Shown here one piece after another: positions 21,584-29,487 of a stretch of 31,689 bases of DNA (positions are counted from its first letter, which is position 1; every line of letters begins with the position of its first letter). A program made the position numbers and the translations under genes. The notes beneath the pieces were generated by a model. The model searched no databases. It was given only the letters and a program-made list of their open reading frames with translations, and was not told the origin of the DNA. Origin of the DNA: a virus. Location of the stretch: positions 1 through 31,689 of the IMG/VR virus record IMGVR_UViG_3300020021_000220; one strand, written 5' to 3'.

Positions 21584-23470
21584 ATGCCATCTAGTTTCGT
21601 TCCCCTGACCGGCGGCGCATATGAAACCCGTTCCCTTATCGGATCGGCGCAGAGATCGGTCAATTTTGTTGTCGAACAAATCCCCGCCCAACAGGGCGAG
21701 CCGATCCAGTTCATTCATTTCCCAAGGCCTGGTTTAACACTTGAAGCCTTCGGCCCTAATGCGACCTTCGGATGGCGTTGCCTCTATACATCCAGCCAAG
21801 GCGACCTATGGGGCGTGAACGGAAATCAAGTCTTTTGGATTGAAGAGTCTGGCACCGTCAACCTGGTCGGAACACTGACACCGTTGACGCTCGATGACAC
21901 GGCGCCTCGTTATGATCCGGTATCCATGGCTGACAACGGATCGGCGCTCTTGATCGTTGACGGTAGCTCGACGGGCTGGCACGCCAACGTGATCACGCAT
22001 GACGAATTCACGCCATTCAGTGCCGCTACCTCGCCGCTACTGAGCGGGTTTTTAGGTGGGACCAGAGCCGAATATTCAGATACTTTTTTCATTCTGAATT
22101 CGCCCGGAACGTTTATCTTCTATACGTCGGGATCAGAGGCGATCACATTTAATCCGCTCGATTTCGCATCGAAGGTTGCGAAGCCCGATCCGATTCAGAT
22201 TTGCGTCATCGTGCAACGGGTGCTCTGGCTGATCGGGACACAATCGATAGAGATATGGATCAACAGCGGCGGCTCAGGCAGCGGCGCACTGGTCAACAAT
22301 ACGTTCCCATACGAGGCACTGCCGACCGCTCAATTTGATATCGGATGCGTGGCGCCGTATTCGCTCGCCCGTGGCACCAATGAAATTTTCTTTTTGTCAC
22401 TCAATCAATGGGGAAAAGGCCAGGTCTTGAAAGGCATGGGCCAGAATATCACGGAAATCTCGACCTATTATATCTGTCACGAGATCAGCACGTATAGCCG
22501 GATCGATGACGCCATCGGCATGATATTTCAGCAAGCCGGTCACTTACAATATTTTCTGACCTTCCCAACGGCGGACGTGACATGGGTATACGATCTAAGT
22601 AACCAACAATGGCATCAAGAGATGTGGCAGGATGAAAACGGAAAAGAACACCGGCATCGTGCGAATTGCATTTCGGCGGCATATGGCAAGGTCTATGCGG
22701 GCGATTGGGCCAACTCGAATCTTTACAGCCTTGACCAGAACAACCACACCGACAACGGCCAGGAGATTGTTTGCATCCGTGCTTTCCCGCATCAAATCGA
22801 TGTCCAGGGCAACGCCAGAATAAACTTCAAGTCACTGATCGCCAGAATGCAAGTCGGGTCACCGCAAGGTTCACCGAACAAGGCGCCATTCCTGAATACC
22901 AGTTTCCACGCCACCGATGGAACTTTACTTCAGAGCTATTCAAACCCGAATGATCTTGGCGCCACGTTCGTGAAAATTTCAGGCGAAACCGCCGTGATCC
23001 TGAATGATGCCGTGGTGGGATCGTTGGGCGGCAGTGCGCTCTATTCGATCAGCGGCACGGCCACCACGGCGGACTATACCTTGACCTACCTGGCGAAGCC
23101 TTCGGCCTATGACGAGGTGCAAGCAAGCGGTTCCGAGATATTCGTCATCGGTCGGGCGAATTCCAGCCATAACGGATACCAGGCATCGGTCACGAGCGAC
23201 GGCACGGCATACAGTGTCAACCTCGTGGTCATGAACACGGCAACCACGGTCACGCTGGCGCTTGGAAGCCTCGCCAGCGGCTCTTTTACGGTCACGCTTA
23301 CGATGCAGGCTCAGGCGATATCGATCACCATACAGCGCAGTCAGGACGGCAACTGGCTATCACCGGCTGGCCTATGGGTTGGTTCGTTCTCGACCGCCAT
23401 ATCAATCGAAGATTCAACATACCAGGCGATTGGTTCAAATCTCTTGGGCGGCACGTGGGCGTCGTTCTGA
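21584..23470 (+). CDS. P22 gp10-like packaged DNA stabilisation protein with added C-terminal lectin-like domain, 628 aa
   Basis: Residues 1 to about 430 follow the gp10/'Phage_stabilise' family: MPSSFVPLTGGAYETRSLIG, SAQRSVNFVVEQIP, then DGSSTGWHANV, SPGTFIFYTSGSEA, and TYYICHEISTYSRIDDAIGM with YFLTFPTADVTWVYDLSNQQ. This protein forms the hub below the gp4 ring and holds DNA in the head. P22 gp10 is 472 residues; the extra 190 residues (YSNPNDLGATFVKISGETAV, LAKPSAYDEVQASGSEIFVI) are a beta-sandwich resembling a concanavalin/LamG fold. The usual gp10 ending with an S-D-D-G-G-x-T-W strand is missing here but appears on two downstream proteins. Confidence 0.85.
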   Translation: MPSSFVPLTGGAYETRSLIGSAQRSVNFVVEQIPAQQGEPIQFIHFPRPGLTLEAFGPNATFGWRCLYTSSQGDLWGVNGNQVFWIEESGTVNLVGTLTPLTLDDTAPRYDPVSMADNGSALLIVDGSSTGWHANVITHDEFTPFSAATSPLLSGFLGGTRAEYSDTFFILNSPGTFIFYTSGSEAITFNPLDFASKVAKPDPIQICVIVQRVLWLIGTQSIEIWINSGGSGSGALVNNTFPYEALPTAQFDIGCVAPYSLARGTNEIFFLSLNQWGKGQVLKGMGQNITEISTYYICHEISTYSRIDDAIGMIFQQAGHLQYFLTFPTADVTWVYDLSNQQWHQEMWQDENGKEHRHRANCISAAYGKVYAGDWANSNLYSLDQNNHTDNGQEIVCIRAFPHQIDVQGNARINFKSLIARMQVGSPQGSPNKAPFLNTSFHATDGTLLQSYSNPNDLGATFVKISGETAVILNDAVVGSLGGSALYSISGTATTADYTLTYLAKPSAYDEVQASGSEIFVIGRANSSHNGYQASVTSDGTAYSVNLVVMNTATTVTLALGSLASGSFTVTLTMQAQAISITIQRSQDGNWLSPAGLWVGSFSTAISIEDSTYQAIGSNLLGGTWASF

Positions 23471-23471
23471 C

Positions 23472-24431
23472 ATGCCGTTTTGGATGCGCAAAAATGGCGG
23501 GGATTGGAATGCCGATGCGACCGCCGATCCCGCCACGAAAACCGGAGGCTATCCGCTAACCGGACTCTTCGAGCCGCTGATCCCGTTCGGCCTGGTTGAT
23601 AACATCACTCTGACCTATAACTTTGGATCGTCGGCGTTCACATATATTCCGCCATCGGGATTCACCGGCTGGCCGAATGCGGCCAATACCGGATTCACGC
23701 ATTTTGATGCGACCACGTTGCAAGGCGATGTCACCATTGTTCCGGCGACCAATAACCTGAAGATCACGTCCGGCTCGACCAATGGCCTGGCGTTTTGTGT
23801 CACGGCTGATCAGCAAGGCACCGGCTCATTTTATTGGGAGTTCACTTTCACCGCTGGCGACATTTTCACGACAACATCCGGCGGCGGCGTCGGCATCGAT
23901 GGCGCAGACCTCAATTTCATCGTCGCTGGCGAATTCAGCCTAAGCGACCCGAACGGCGGCGCCACGATCCGCAGCGGCTCAATCGTCGATAACCAGACGC
24001 TATCGGTTTGGATATCCGGCGTCGAGGTGGCGCACAATTTGTTTGCCTCGTTCGTGCAAGGCGATATCTTGTCAATAGCGGTCACGCTCGAAAGTCTGAT
24101 CCTGCCAGGTGTCTCCGGGACCGGCGAGGCTGGCACCATCGGCGTCGATATCGTCGATATTCCAACGATGACCATGACCGGCCTATTTGGCACGGAACTT
24201 TATCAAGAGATCGGCAGCAATAACCTATCGCTGCGATGGTCGGATGACGGCGGCAACACATGGGGCAACCCGCTCTTGCTTTCCATGGGATCACCAGGCG
24301 CCTTCAATTCGTCGCTGATCTTTCAAAATCTCGGATATTCGAGAGATCGTATCTGGGAACTTTCTTTCGCCAGCGATGGCAATTCGGCACTCGCCGGAGT
24401 CTTTGAAGTGGCCGTCACGGCTGACAGTTAA
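23472..24431 (+). CDS. Tail protein: SPRY/lectin-like domain plus gp10-type C-terminal module, 319 aa
   Basis: Starts at the ATG one base after the gp10 stop. The N-terminal 30 residues are polar; residues about 45-210 form a beta-sandwich with SPRY-like strands (FYWEFTFTAGD, GGGVGIDGADLNFIVAGEF). One copy of the repeat 'L-x-G-V-S-G-T-G-E-A-G-T' is near 213. The last 75 residues, from MTGLFGTELYQEIGSNNL through LSLRWSDDGGNTWGNPLLL to YSRDRIWELSFASDG, match the ending of classical gp10 proteins. The same ending closes the 670-residue protein at 25642. It probably sits on the tail surface and may bind glycan. Family of the first domain is tentative. Confidence 0.7.
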   Translation: MPFWMRKNGGDWNADATADPATKTGGYPLTGLFEPLIPFGLVDNITLTYNFGSSAFTYIPPSGFTGWPNAANTGFTHFDATTLQGDVTIVPATNNLKITSGSTNGLAFCVTADQQGTGSFYWEFTFTAGDIFTTTSGGGVGIDGADLNFIVAGEFSLSDPNGGATIRSGSIVDNQTLSVWISGVEVAHNLFASFVQGDILSIAVTLESLILPGVSGTGEAGTIGVDIVDIPTMTMTGLFGTELYQEIGSNNLSLRWSDDGGNTWGNPLLLSMGSPGAFNSSLIFQNLGYSRDRIWELSFASDGNSALAGVFEVAVTADS

Positions 24432-24441
24432 GGCTTGCGCA

Positions 24442-24447
24442 TAAATA
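24442..24447 (+). promoter_or_regulatory. ATAAATA motif copy immediately before a start codon
   Basis: CATAAATATCGTCATG: the ATG follows by five bases, as at 11173. No -35 visible. Confidence 0.4.
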
Positions 24448-24452
24448 TCGTC

Positions 24453-24914
24453 ATGACAAGTGTTTTAATTTCCGAGACCAACACGAACCACCCGCCCGAG
24501 TCTTACGCTCTGGCGACCGCTGGTCAACTGGTACCGTCCGATGGATACAATCCGCAGGGCATTAGTCCGTTGCGAATTCGTGAACTCCAGGTCAAGGTTG
24601 CGCTGATACTGACACCATATTTTGCGTCGATCATAGGCCGTCAACGGCAATCTCTTGAAGCCGATCCGCATGATTTAAGGCTGGCGTCAAACGTCGTCGA
24701 GATGGCCGACACGGCGGCGGGAAAACTTCAAACGCTATCACGGAATTCATTCTGGCACGCCGTCACGATGAGCGATGAATGGTTGAATACCGCCATCGGT
24801 ATCATCGGCACGCATTTGATGACCGCCGTTCATGTCGAAAATTTAGTGCACGCCGACAACCACCCGGACGTGCCAGAAGCCAAAGCATACAAAACCAAAT
24901 ACCAGGGATCATAA
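24453..24914 (+). CDS. Hypothetical tail-region protein, 153 aa
   Basis: The first methionine codon in the frame after the TAAATA motif is at 24453; a TTG at 24435 would overlap the motif. The protein is mostly helical with an extended front (ISETNTNHPPESYALATAGQ). Middle helices are amphipathic (LRIRELQVKVALILTPYFAS). Unrecognised. It sits between two surface proteins and could be a tail chaperone or minor virion component; no signal decides. Confidence 0.6.
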   Translation: MTSVLISETNTNHPPESYALATAGQLVPSDGYNPQGISPLRIRELQVKVALILTPYFASIIGRQRQSLEADPHDLRLASNVVEMADTAAGKLQTLSRNSFWHAVTMSDEWLNTAIGIIGTHLMTAVHVENLVHADNHPDVPEAKAYKTKYQGS

Positions 24915-24918
24915 CGAG

Positions 24919-25602
24919 ATGGGATCAATCACGACCGCAATGACGACAAGCAGCAAGGCCGAATACATGGCAGCCGCCCATTGCATAAACGCAACCGTCA
25001 CCGCAACGGCGAGTTCGTCAACTTCAACCTCATATACCGCAGCGTCGTCACTGGCTGGAATCGCAATCGGAATGACCTTCAGCGGCACCAATGTCGGAAG
25101 CGGTAGCGTTGTCGCTGCGATCACAAGCGCATCGGCATTCACGTCATCGGTTGCGAGCACCGGTTCAATCTCCGGCGGAACGCTAACCTTCGTTGCCGAT
25201 CCGCTTTTCGTGGCGTTGATCATTCCTTCGCCAGCCGGAACATACGGCGCCGCAAGCGTCAACTTCACCGATATCACCGGCAACACGGACGAGGTGTCTG
25301 GCACCGGCTATACCACGGGCGGACTCTTGTTGACCAATGTTTCGCCGGTCACGAGCGGCACGACCGGTTATGTGAACTTTAGTCCCAACCCTAGTTGGAC
25401 AAGCGCAACGTTCTCAACGGCGGGTTGCATGATTTACAACACGGTCGCTCGCAACGGCGGAACCTCCGGCACGAACACGGTCGGCGGCGGACGAGCACTC
25501 GGGGTTTACAGCTTCTCGGGAACCCAGACCGTTTCGGCAGGCGTACTCACTTTGATCATGCCATCGGCCACGAGTTCAACCGCCGTGCTGCGCATTTCGT
25601 GA
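24919..25602 (+). CDS. Phage virion protein of the 'EvsgtGYtaGG' decoration type, 227 aa
   Basis: Residues 110-227 carry the pattern of a common phage surface protein: SVNFTDITGNTDEVSGTGYT, TGGLLLTNVSPV, then WTSATFSTAGCMIYN and a closing GVYSFSGTQTVSAG, LTLIMPSATSSTAVLRIS. Such proteins occur near coat or tail genes in many podoviruses and siphoviruses. Between the usual first helix (TSSKAEYMAAAHCI) and this core lies a 60-residue threonine/serine-rich beta insertion (SSTSTSYTAASSLAGIAIGM). That insertion looks like an added surface domain. Role in the virion is inferred. Confidence 0.7.
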   Translation: MGSITTAMTTSSKAEYMAAAHCINATVTATASSSTSTSYTAASSLAGIAIGMTFSGTNVGSGSVVAAITSASAFTSSVASTGSISGGTLTFVADPLFVALIIPSPAGTYGAASVNFTDITGNTDEVSGTGYTTGGLLLTNVSPVTSGTTGYVNFSPNPSWTSATFSTAGCMIYNTVARNGGTSGTNTVGGGRALGVYSFSGTQTVSAGVLTLIMPSATSSTAVLRIS

Positions 25603-25610
25603 TTTGAGGA

Positions 25611-25634
25611 GAGAGCGCACTTAAATGCGTTCTC
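25611..25634. other. Hairpin before the 670-residue tail gene
   Basis: GAGAGCGCA (25611-25619) pairs with TGCGTTCTC (25626-25634), one G-U, loop CTTAAA. It lies eight bases before the ATG, which has no ribosome binding site outside the hairpin. Confidence 0.45.
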
Positions 25635-25641
25635 GCATTGA

Positions 25642-27654
25642 ATGGCAACCTGGAACACAGCCTATCCGGGCTTTACCTATTCAAACGGCAATCTAACAGC
25701 GACATCGACTCAGCTTGGCCATGCCGTGACCATCGGTGTGGCGGTTGATCTAACGCATTCAAAAGTCTGGTTCTACAATCCCGCAACGAAGTTGTGGAAC
25801 AATGCGGCGATAGGAAGCCAGAATCCGGCGACCAATACCGGCGGATCAACGATATCCGGTATCGGCACACCGCTATTCCCGGCATGGTCGGGATTCTTTA
25901 GCTCCGGGATTGCCGCTGATATCGTGATCGCCAACTTTGGCGCAACCGCTTTCTTCAACACGATGCCATCCGGGTTTTCGACATGGAACACATTAGCCGG
26001 TGTCACCACATGGAATCCCGCCGATAAGTCTGCCAGTATCGCACTATCGAATGGCAACCTCACGGCGACGCAGGGGACGAGCGGCTCCTCGTGGCAATCG
26101 GTCAGAGCGAACACAAGTTTAACCTCTGGCCTCGCCTATTACGAGTTGAATGCGTTTCAGGTCGATACCGCTGACGGCTGGATAGCTGGCGTCGCCAATG
26201 GTAGCGCCAGCCTCGCCACCTTTATCGGAGCGAGTGCCACGGGCGGCGGCATTCAGACCCAGGGATCAAGCTATAATCTCGCCAATGGCAACGGAACGTT
26301 TAACCAGCTATGGGCGTCTACGCTGGCGACGGTTTCGCATAACTCCGGCTTGCTATACTTTGAAGTCAAGGTCAACACGGTTGACGCAAACTCAGGCTTC
26401 ACGTTCGGCCTCGCTAATGCGACCTTCAACACGATTGCCTTTTTCGTCGGCCAGGACAATAACGGAATCGGCAACCAACCGGTCACGAACGCTATTCTAC
26501 GGAACGGTTCAACCATTGGCACGAATTCTTCCGCCGCTGGCGTCACGGTCGGAATAGCAACAGACTTCACGAATCAGAAAGTTTGGTTCTGGTCCCCGAC
26601 GACATCGCAATGGAATAATGCGGCGATAGGAAGCCAGAATCCGGCGACCAATACCGGCGGCTTGGCGATCACCGCATTGGGCGGCGCCGGTACCCAACTG
26701 TTTCCCGTATTCGGCGCCAGGTTCATTGATGCCGCCATACTGAACAGCGGAACGTCATCCTTCGCCAACACGGTGCCCTCGGGATTCTCGTCATGGGACG
26801 CACCGGTAAACGTCAACGTCAATCTGATCGGTGTGGCCGGTTCAGGATCACCGGGAACCGTCAAGGTCGAGATTGACAAGAGCCTGACCGGAGTCGCCGG
26901 GTCCGGCGCCGCTGGCATCATCGCAGTTCTCACGAATAACAATATCCTTGGCGTAGCAGGCACCGGCCATGCGGGAACGCTGGCAGCCAACCCAGAGGCG
27001 GTCATGATCGGCGCCGCTGGCATCGGTCAGGCCGGGACCATGACCGCCTCTATCACCATCCAGATGGCTGGCGTAGCAGGCATCGGTCAGGCTGGCCTCG
27101 TGGCCGGTAGCGTCGGCGGCATATCGATCCTCGGGGTTGGCGGAACCGGCCACCCTGGCACCATCATGGTTGAACTGACGCCAACCCATTCCCTTACCGG
27201 AGTCTTCGGGGTTGGATCGGCTGGCGCCATGGGCGTCGCCATCGATGTCATACGAGTGAACGTGCCGTTAATCGGTGTGGCCGCTACTGGCGCCGCTGGC
27301 ACCCTGGCGCCGTCACTGACGTTCAGGTTGCTTGGCGTAGCTGGCGCCGGTCACGCTGGCGTCATGGCCGCTCTGGCGACCATGCCGGGATTGACCTTCG
27401 CTGGCTTGTCGGGAACCGAATTGCCAACCCATACCGATGACATTTATTTTTCGGTCAGATGGTCAGACGACGGCGGGCAGACATGGGGCAACCCATTGGT
27501 GCAATCGCTTGGCAGTACTGGCGAATTCCTCTTGTTTCCGACGATCAAGAATTTGGGTCAAGGCAGGGATCGAATTTTCGAGATTTCCTTATCCTCGCCA
27601 AAAGCCACGGCATTGTCGGGCATCTTTATCGAAACCGAGATCGCATCGTCATGA
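25642..27654 (+). CDS. Large modular tail protein: SPRY-like domains, nine 20-residue repeats, gp10-type C-terminus, 670 aa
   Basis: Residues 1-115 are the second half of a SPRY-like domain (VTIGVAVDLTHSKVWFYNPA, then IANFGATAFFNTMPSGFSTW). Residues 116-390 hold further SPRY-like units (SGLAYYELNAFQVDTADGWI; SGLLYFEVKVNTVDANSGFT; VGIATDFTNQKVWFWSPTT). Residues 394-587 are nine repeats of about 20 residues of the form L-x-G-V-A-G-x-G-x-A-G-T, a likely beta-solenoid shaft. The last 80 residues (LTFAGLSGTELP through VRWSDDGGQTWGNP) repeat the ending of the protein at 23472. No ribosome binding site is evident. It is probably the main receptor-binding or tail-surface protein; SPRY and repeat parts are by pattern only. 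Confidence 0.75.
   Translation: MATWNTAYPGFTYSNGNLTATSTQLGHAVTIGVAVDLTHSKVWFYNPATKLWNNAAIGSQNPATNTGGSTISGIGTPLFPAWSGFFSSGIAADIVIANFGATAFFNTMPSGFSTWNTLAGVTTWNPADKSASIALSNGNLTATQGTSGSSWQSVRANTSLTSGLAYYELNAFQVDTADGWIAGVANGSASLATFIGASATGGGIQTQGSSYNLANGNGTFNQLWASTLATVSHNSGLLYFEVKVNTVDANSGFTFGLANATFNTIAFFVGQDNNGIGNQPVTNAILRNGSTIGTNSSAAGVTVGIATDFTNQKVWFWSPTTSQWNNAAIGSQNPATNTGGLAITALGGAGTQLFPVFGARFIDAAILNSGTSSFANTVPSGFSSWDAPVNVNVNLIGVAGSGSPGTVKVEIDKSLTGVAGSGAAGIIAVLTNNNILGVAGTGHAGTLAANPEAVMIGAAGIGQAGTMTASITIQMAGVAGIGQAGLVAGSVGGISILGVGGTGHPGTIMVELTPTHSLTGVFGVGSAGAMGVAIDVIRVNVPLIGVAATGAAGTLAPSLTFRLLGVAGAGHAGVMAALATMPGLTFAGLSGTELPTHTDDIYFSVRWSDDGGQTWGNPLVQSLGSTGEFLLFPTIKNLGQGRDRIFEISLSSPKATALSGIFIETEIASS
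25801..26660. repeat. 44-bp identical direct repeat inside the tail gene
   Basis: Positions 25801-25844 and 26617-26660 are identical for 44 bases, 816 bp apart (272 codons, in frame). The surrounding sequence is similar but diverged, so this marks a domain duplication kept alike by recombination or selection. Confidence 0.8.
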
Positions 27655-28394
27655 CAAATCCGATCAGCCCCATTGCCGTCACTCAATTACCGCCAACATC
27701 AGAGCCATTTGTTGACGGCAACTATTACATCACGGTCGATTGGTACCATTGCCTTTTCGCTCTGTTTCAACGATCCGGCGGTACTGGCGGCTTCGATATC
27801 GCCACCATAAGGACGACCGCCGATGATGCACTATTGCTCGCATCGGTGACGGCGACTAAGGAGGCTGCAACCAATATCCTGGCGACCGATGCCAATGCGA
27901 CGGCGATCACGGCGAGCACCACGGCGAACACCGCAGAAGCAATTTCAAATTCAAATGTCATCGCCATAACGACAATCAAATCAGCGGCGCTATTCAAGAG
28001 CGATAATCTCTCGGGCTTGACTGATCCGGCGCAAGCACGGGCCAACATCGGCGCCGATACTTTTCCGCTGATATTCAACATCGATTCAGCGGTATCCGGG
28101 ATCAAGCAGTGCATTCCGCTCTGGCGTCCGATGACCTTCGACACCAATTTCATAGGATCGGCTGGTTATTGCATGACCGCTCCGACCTCGAATCTGACAA
28201 TCAGCATAAACTATATCAGAAGCGGAACCAGTTTCACCATCGCCACGATGACATTTTTCGCTGGCGGACAAATCGCTTTCTTTACTGCGCAACCGCCATT
28301 CAGCACCGAAGCGGGCGACATACTGACCTTGACCGGTGCAGCCGATGCGACCTTCGCCGGAGCCGGAATAACCTTGCTCACGATTTTAGGATAA
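27651..28394 (+). CDS. Tail fibre-like protein, 247 aa
   Basis: Overlaps the previous stop (ATGA). The front has NYYITVDWYHCLFALFQRSG, then an alanine/threonine-rich helix (ADDALLLASVTATKEAATNI, ATAITASTTANTAEAISNSN) likely to be a trimeric coiled coil. FKSDNLSGLTDPAQARANIG is the hallmark 'DNLSDLxxxAxARxNLG' joint found in tail fibres. The last 80 residues form a compact beta-domain (GYCMTAPTSNLTISINYIRS). A host-recognition or fibre role is likely. Confidence 0.75.
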   Translation: MTNPISPIAVTQLPPTSEPFVDGNYYITVDWYHCLFALFQRSGGTGGFDIATIRTTADDALLLASVTATKEAATNILATDANATAITASTTANTAEAISNSNVIAITTIKSAALFKSDNLSGLTDPAQARANIGADTFPLIFNIDSAVSGIKQCIPLWRPMTFDTNFIGSAGYCMTAPTSNLTISINYIRSGTSFTIATMTFFAGGQIAFFTAQPPFSTEAGDILTLTGAADATFAGAGITLLTILG

Positions 28395-28397
28395 TCC

Positions 28398-28958
28398 ATG
28401 CGAAATTTTCTAAGGATTGCTCAGAACGTCAACGTCTCGCCATTGGCGCACGCATTGATTCGCAATCCGCACTTATGGAATGCCGATGAGTTCCGCACCA
28501 CCTTTCCCGGCACGCCGCATATCGATGTTGACGACATATTGTTGCGGTTTTCCGATACCACTAAATGCGACACGACAACCAAGGTCATCGGGGATGATTT
28601 CCCGATATGGCTTCCCGCCGCTGAAACTTTATTCCCGCATTGCGCTGATATCGTTTTCGGATTGATGCGAGAAATCAGAGCGTATCAACTTGACCGCTTG
28701 ATTGTGTCCCGCATTCGGCCAGGTGGTCAAATACTCGCTCATGCCGATAACGAGGGTGCGTACGTCAACACCGATGACCGGGCACGATATCATGTCGCCA
28801 TTCAAGGCTATCCGGGATCACTTTATCATTGTGGAAGTGAAACCGTGCAAATGTTGACCGGCGAGATATGGTGGTTCAATGCTCACGAAGTTCACTCAAT
28901 CCAGAATAATTCAGTCGAGGATCGTATTCATTTGCTCGTCGATGTCAGGACGAGATGA
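28398..28958 (+). CDS. Aspartyl/asparaginyl beta-hydroxylase-like 2-oxoglutarate dioxygenase, 186 aa
   Basis: An Fe(II)/2-oxoglutarate enzyme of the Asp/Asn hydroxylase fold. The metal triad can be read: His115 and Asp117 in ILAHADNEG, and His166 in WWFNAHEVHSIQN; Arg176 in DRIHLLVDVR is placed to bind 2-oxoglutarate. The order and spacing are typical of the small phage and cyanophage members of this family. Its target could be a virion protein, host protein or small molecule; that is not known. It stands between fibre and ejection genes and overlaps the acetyltransferase start by four bases, so the two are co-translated. No sign of damage. Confidence 0.85.
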   Translation: MRNFLRIAQNVNVSPLAHALIRNPHLWNADEFRTTFPGTPHIDVDDILLRFSDTTKCDTTTKVIGDDFPIWLPAAETLFPHCADIVFGLMREIRAYQLDRLIVSRIRPGGQILAHADNEGAYVNTDDRARYHVAIQGYPGSLYHCGSETVQMLTGEIWWFNAHEVHSIQNNSVEDRIHLLVDVRTR

Positions 28959-29428
28959 TTACCTATCAGACTGAACCGCTCGCCACATGCCAGCACGAGA
29001 TCAATCAACTTTTGTTTGCGCACTATGACGAGATCGCACTTGATCAAGACACCATACCGCTCGATCCCGATTGGCAGGCTTATCAGAGCCTTGAAGCGCA
29101 AGGCAAACTTCACATAACGACATGCCGCAAGGATGGCGTGATCATCGGCTATTATGTCGCCAGGGTGGACACGTCTCCGCACTATAAGTCAACGCTCCAT
29201 GGTTTCGTGGACGTGTATTTCATCCTCGCTGAATATCGTTTCGGCAAAGTTGGATTGAGCCTCTTTATCGAGGCTGAAAAAGCCTTGAAACATCGAGGTG
29301 TCGTCAAGCTCTCGTCGGGCACCAAGATTCACGACAGCAACCGTACCGGTAAGTCATTGGATGCGTCAAGGCTTTTCAAGTTCCTCGGTTGGCGAGAGAT
29401 CGAACGGCTTTACAGCAAAATCCTCTGA
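28955..29428 (+). CDS. GNAT-family acetyltransferase, 157 aa
   Basis: Shows the GNAT layout: strands 2-3 with IIGYYVARVDTSPHYKS, then FVDVYFILAEYRFGKVGLSL in place of the acetyl-CoA binding turn (consensus V-x-P-x-x-R-G-x-G), helix FIEAEKALKHRGVV, strand KLSSGTKIHD, and the final FKFLGWREIERLYSKIL. The R-F-G-K-V-G turn is a variant of R/Q-x-x-G-x-G/A. Similar proteins occur in the tail region of many podoviruses and may modify a virion or host protein. Coupled to the dioxygenase upstream. Function beyond family not known. Confidence 0.75.
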   Translation: MITYQTEPLATCQHEINQLLFAHYDEIALDQDTIPLDPDWQAYQSLEAQGKLHITTCRKDGVIIGYYVARVDTSPHYKSTLHGFVDVYFILAEYRFGKVGLSLFIEAEKALKHRGVVKLSSGTKIHDSNRTGKSLDASRLFKFLGWREIERLYSKIL

Positions 29429-29453
29429 CTTAACCGATGCGAGAGTGATTCAA

Positions 29454-29459
29454 TAAATA
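29454..29459 (+). promoter_or_regulatory. ATAAATACCCGATA motif copy before the ejection genes
   Basis: Shares ATAAATACCCGATA with the copy at 12719. It is followed by a CCCGA/TCGGG hairpin (29460-29476) and the ATG at 29488, which has no ribosome binding site. Confidence 0.5.
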
Positions 29460-29487
29460 CCCGATATACATTCGGGATTTTAGTTAA

